Origin: Spirochaetota bacterium
Lineage (GTDB): Bacteria; Spirochaetota; GWE2-31-10; MWDO01
Reading direction: 5' to 3'
Assembly (NCBI GenBank): GCA_017998755.1
Contig: JAGOCL010000072.1
Location: 1-9,468 of the forward strand
Length of the DNA: 9,468 nt
The notes under the pieces are model-generated. The model did no database searches. It was not told where the DNA came from and was given only the letters and a program-made list of their open reading frames with translations. Position numbers and translations under genes: made by a program. Below, piece after piece: positions 7,240 to 9,468 of this stretch. Positions within the stretch are counted from its first letter, which is position 1, and every line of letters starts with the position of its first letter.

Positions 7240-9189
7240 TTACGTCTCGTCTTCCGCTAAAGTTATCAACATATCTTCGTCCGTAAGATTAAAGATTTTA
7301 CTCTTTTCAGGATTTATGTAAATTCCGTAGTTATCCGCGGCCGATTCTTCGAGACTTTTTATTCTGACTCCAAAACATGTCTCTTTTCTTTTTATAGCCG
7401 CCGCGCACAATTGGCCAAATGTTATCCCTCCGGCAATATCCGTTATAAATAGCTTAACCGGCTTGATATATACTTCGCTCCCTTCCGCCCTAAACAAGTC
7501 TTCATAAATCTTGAGAACTTCAGGGTCTTCGGAACATTGAGCGTATATTTTAGACACAAATTGATTGGAGATCAAGAAGTCTTTTACCCCGACGTTCTGA
7601 ATTAATTCTATATTATCCGAATCGGCGACTTCGGTAATCAATTGAGTTTTAACGTTTTTAAGATTGAGTTTTTTTAAATAATGCCTAAATTCAAGCAAAG
7701 ACGCTATCGTTTCCGAATCTTTCAACTCGGCGTCGCCGCCGTCGGGATTTAAAATAATAATATTATCAAACTGCTCCGGTCTGAGTTTTGCAATATCTTC
7801 CTCGTTATGTATATCCAGCTTAATTAATCTCATCTTAATATTCGGATGTTTCTTTTGAACTTCGTCAAAATCTTTTTTTACCGTTTCGTTAATTTCCGAC
7901 ATTACCGCAATTATATTCGATCCGTCTAACAAATAATTACTATATTCATCTATAATTATTTTGGCTTTCTCGCTCCACCCTACGATTAGCTGGCTCTCGA
8001 TATTTTTTTGCAAAGGAACAAATTGAACGGTTTTAAGAGGGTTAACGTTTATCTTTTCGGTTAAATATTTTATCGTCGAATCGTCTTCCGCAATCAGTAC
8101 GACTTCGTCGTCATTTCCAAAAACCGTTCCCGCGTCCGGATTTAATATTATCGCTCCGTCGGCTTTTTTTATCCCCAAAACGCTACATGTTTCAAAATGA
8201 AACAACGCTTCGTCGTATCTCATCCCTTTTAGACCCGACTTGGGTTTGTAAAAATAAAATTCGCTCCCGGCAAATCCGACCAAACTATCGTAAACTTGCG
8301 CCAGACCGGAAATTCTCGAAGTCTGCACTATCAACTTGGCCAATATAGATCGCTCGTTTATCGCGACAATATTTGAGAACATACTTCGAGCAAGTCTTCT
8401 TTTGTTGTCAAGATGCAATTCCGTTAAAATCGGCATAGCGCTATCCTCTCCGGCGCAAGACAACGCCGCCATGACGGTCTTTAACACCCGCGCGTCTGAA
8501 AGCTCTTTCTCCTCGACCGGCGCGGCGACGGAAGAATCGTTTAGTATGATTACCGATTTGGCGTCTTTTACGCCGACTTTTCTTAGCGCTTGCAGACTCG
8601 AGGTTGAGCCCGATCTGGTAATTATCCTTGTATTTTCAGGATTTTCTATGCGTTCCCTAAAAAAATCGTCCATCTCGTCTTTTTCTTTTTCGGCGAGAAC
8701 TACAATCGCCGGTTTTTTTTCCGATTCGTTGGCTATAATTAATTCGCGTATTATTTCTAAAACTCTATCGCCGAATCCGAGTATCAAAGTATGCCCTTTT
8801 TCTATTACTCTGCTCCTGCCTTTCCTCAATTCGTCCAGTTTTGCTTCAAATTGGCTCGTTATAAACGCCACTAAGCTTGAAAATAAAACCATTCCCAGAA
8901 AAAGAGCGATTATTCCGACTATTCTATTCAAAAAGTTGCTGTCCGTGTCCTCGCCGATAGCTCCGCCGTCGGCAATTTGCAGAAACGACAACCACCACTG
9001 ATCAAAAACGTTCGCCATACCCTCTTGCGGTAAAACAAGATTGGCAATAAATCTGAAAAGCGCTACGACGACTATAGCCCCTATAAAAAGAGACATAAGC
9101 GCTAAAAATATAGACGCGCCGCCCTTAGCCATAAAATTATCGAAAGAGTACTTTATCTTTTCAGAAAAAGAATAATCCTTTTTAGACAT
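7240..9189 (-). CDS. CASTOR/POLLUX-type ion channel with two RCK domains
   Basis: The 649-aa membrane protein is expected to gate cation flow by ligand binding to cytoplasmic RCK domains; ion and ligand are unknown. Two membrane helices lie at about 26-53 and 87-112, with a pore loop between (63-83). The loop contains ADGG at 73-76, like the ADxG filter signature of plant CASTOR and POLLUX. Next comes the conserved junction EAKLDELRKGRSRVIEKGHT (115-134), typical of this family. The first RCK begins at H133 with an incomplete nucleotide motif, GFGDRV. A TrkA-C-like segment is at about 308-380. A second RCK begins near 400 with IVGW, echoing the CGW of CASTOR. The start is supported by GGAGG at 9194-9198, 4 bases from ATG. 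It appears monocistronic in this window. Bacterial members are little characterised, so potassium versus calcium selectivity should not be assumed. Confidence 0.88.
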   Translation of the reverse strand: MSKKDYSFSEKIKYSFDNFMAKGGASIFLALMSLFIGAIVVVALFRFIANLVLPQEGMANVFDQWWLSFLQIADGGAIGEDTDSNFLNRIVGIIALFLGMVLFSSLVAFITSQFEAKLDELRKGRSRVIEKGHTLILGFGDRVLEIIRELIIANESEKKPAIVVLAEKEKDEMDDFFRERIENPENTRIITRSGSTSSLQALRKVGVKDAKSVIILNDSSVAAPVEEKELSDARVLKTVMAALSCAGEDSAMPILTELHLDNKRRLARSMFSNIVAINERSILAKLIVQTSRISGLAQVYDSLVGFAGSEFYFYKPKSGLKGMRYDEALFHFETCSVLGIKKADGAIILNPDAGTVFGNDDEVVLIAEDDSTIKYLTEKINVNPLKTVQFVPLQKNIESQLIVGWSEKAKIIIDEYSNYLLDGSNIIAVMSEINETVKKDFDEVQKKHPNIKMRLIKLDIHNEEDIAKLRPEQFDNIIILNPDGGDAELKDSETIASLLEFRHYLKKLNLKNVKTQLITEVADSDNIELIQNVGVKDFLISNQFVSKIYAQCSEDPEVLKIYEDLFRAEGSEVYIKPVKLFITDIAGGITFGQLCAAAIKRKETCFGVRIKSLEESAADNYGIYINPEKSKIFNLTDEDMLITLAEDET

Positions 9190-9253
9190 AAAACCTCCGA
9201 AATTATAAAAACGTTCAAGTAAGTTATAATCAAAAATATACTACATTCTATCC

Positions 9254-9281
9254 ATTATAAATTTATATATTTTTTTTACAA
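9254..9281 (-). promoter_or_regulatory. sigma-70-type promoter for the channel gene
   Basis: On the minus strand, TTGTAA (9276-9281) is followed after 16 bases by a perfect TATAAT (9254-9259). Transcription would start near 9247 and give a leader of about 57 bases before the GGAGG and ATG. A second minus-strand TATAAT at 9202-9207 lies too close to the ribosome binding site to be used. The AT-rich background weakens the evidence. Confidence 0.45.
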
Positions 9282-9401
9282 TGTTTTTTTTGAGAAATTT
9301 ATTATTTTTGAAAATAAGTTAGATATTTTATTTTTACTTATTTTTATTATTAATAGTAGTAGATGTAACCTCGAAATCAAGTATTGCTTAAAACCGTCGA
9401 T

Positions 9402-9457
9402 AAAAAAAACTTCCGGCGCTCACACTTTTTTTGGGGGGGGGGTATGACGTCGGAAGT
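9402..9457 (-). terminator. possible intrinsic terminator of a leftward gene beyond the right edge
   Basis: The inverted repeat at 9409-9418 and 9448-9457 pairs 10 bases with one G-U. On the minus strand it is followed by a run of eight T (complement of 9402-9409). A stem then U-tract is the terminator pattern, and the position upstream of the channel promoter would suit a co-directional neighbour. The loop of 29 bases, holding ten C and seven A, is unusually long, and no minus-strand gene end is visible in the window. Confidence 0.4.
9433..9442 (+). repeat. homopolymer tract of ten G
   Basis: Ten consecutive G follow seven T (9426-9432), in a window that otherwise has almost no long GC runs. 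Tracts of this length gain and lose bases by slippage. It ends one base before ATG at 9444 and lies in the loop of the inverted repeat 9409-9457. Sequencing error in run length is also possible. Confidence 0.9.
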
Positions 9458-9468
9458 AAATAAAATTT
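9444..9468 (+). CDS. possible start of a rightward gene, cut by the window edge
   Basis: ATG at 9444 opens a frame reading MTSEVNKI to the edge. It sits one base after the G10 tract, which leaves no room for a normal Shine-Dalgarno spacing unless the G run itself serves. Eight codons cannot identify a product. The segment could instead be the continuation of the upstream open frame if the G run had 8 or 11 bases. Confidence 0.2.

Larger units (their letters stand above)
9223..9447 (+). other. 75-codon open frame without a usual start codon, running into the G10 tract
   Basis: The frame is open from 9223 (after a TAA at 9220) to TGA at 9445-9447, long for such AT-rich DNA, yet it has no ATG, GTG or TTG. 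The first part is rich in Phe, Ile and Leu. The end reads KPSIKKTSGAHTFFGGG and then meets the poly-G tract. It overlaps the channel promoter on the other strand. It may be a decayed gene, the end of a degenerate repeat, or chance. No function can be assigned. Confidence 0.25.

Noticed and set aside
8336..9001. Rightward 221-aa open frame
   Set aside because: Although long, it is antisense to the membrane and first RCK part of the channel gene. It is rich in Ser, has no start signal and has no family resemblance.
1..9468. CRISPR array, tRNA, rRNA, insertion sequence or transposase
   Set aside because: No regularly spaced repeats, cloverleaf, ribosomal segment or transposase motif is seen. 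The three palindrome copies are too far apart and irregular for CRISPR.

Overview
The window is AT-rich bacterial DNA with four confident protein genes and one confident but unrecognised small gene. A stand-alone CheY with a full CheB points to a chemotactic, flagellated bacterium. A very large outer-membrane-type protein (signal peptide, C-terminal Phe) indicates a diderm. A CASTOR/POLLUX-type channel, high AT content and a poly-G tract fit a Treponema-like spirochaete, perhaps gut-associated. That placement is inference; nothing here is a phylogenetic marker.

Layout: 1-51 may be the 3' end of a rightward gene that enters from the left edge. It is followed by a perfect 34-bp palindrome (57-90) and a promoter region with a second, different palindrome (156-172). 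The rightward gene at 197-751 encodes 184 aa that look like two ribbon-helix-helix units. It converges with the leftward 1600-aa outer-membrane protein gene (772-5574). A divergent promoter region (5575-5745) separates that gene from the rightward pair cheY (5746-6111) and cheB (6154-7230). cheB converges, with a 9-bp gap, on the leftward ion-channel gene (7240-9189). The right flank (9190-9468) holds the channel promoter, a long open frame without a normal start codon, a run of ten G inside an inverted repeat, and the possible start of a rightward gene at the edge.

Working together: CheY and CheB form a coherent chemotaxis output and adaptation pair, with their kinase CheA and methyltransferase CheR lying elsewhere. 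The channel and the outer-membrane protein have no visible functional link to them.

The most interesting structure is not a gene. A palindrome with the core AACGGGAATTCCCGTT occurs three times: once between genes and twice inside protein genes. Both coding copies, in genes on opposite strands, are read as Lys-Arg-Glu-Phe-Pro. This looks like a small palindromic element that inserts into coding sequence, in the manner of Rickettsia palindromic elements. The second most interesting is the G10 tract, whose length decides among three alternative downstream reading frames. The third is the SprA-like domain order of the 1600-aa protein.
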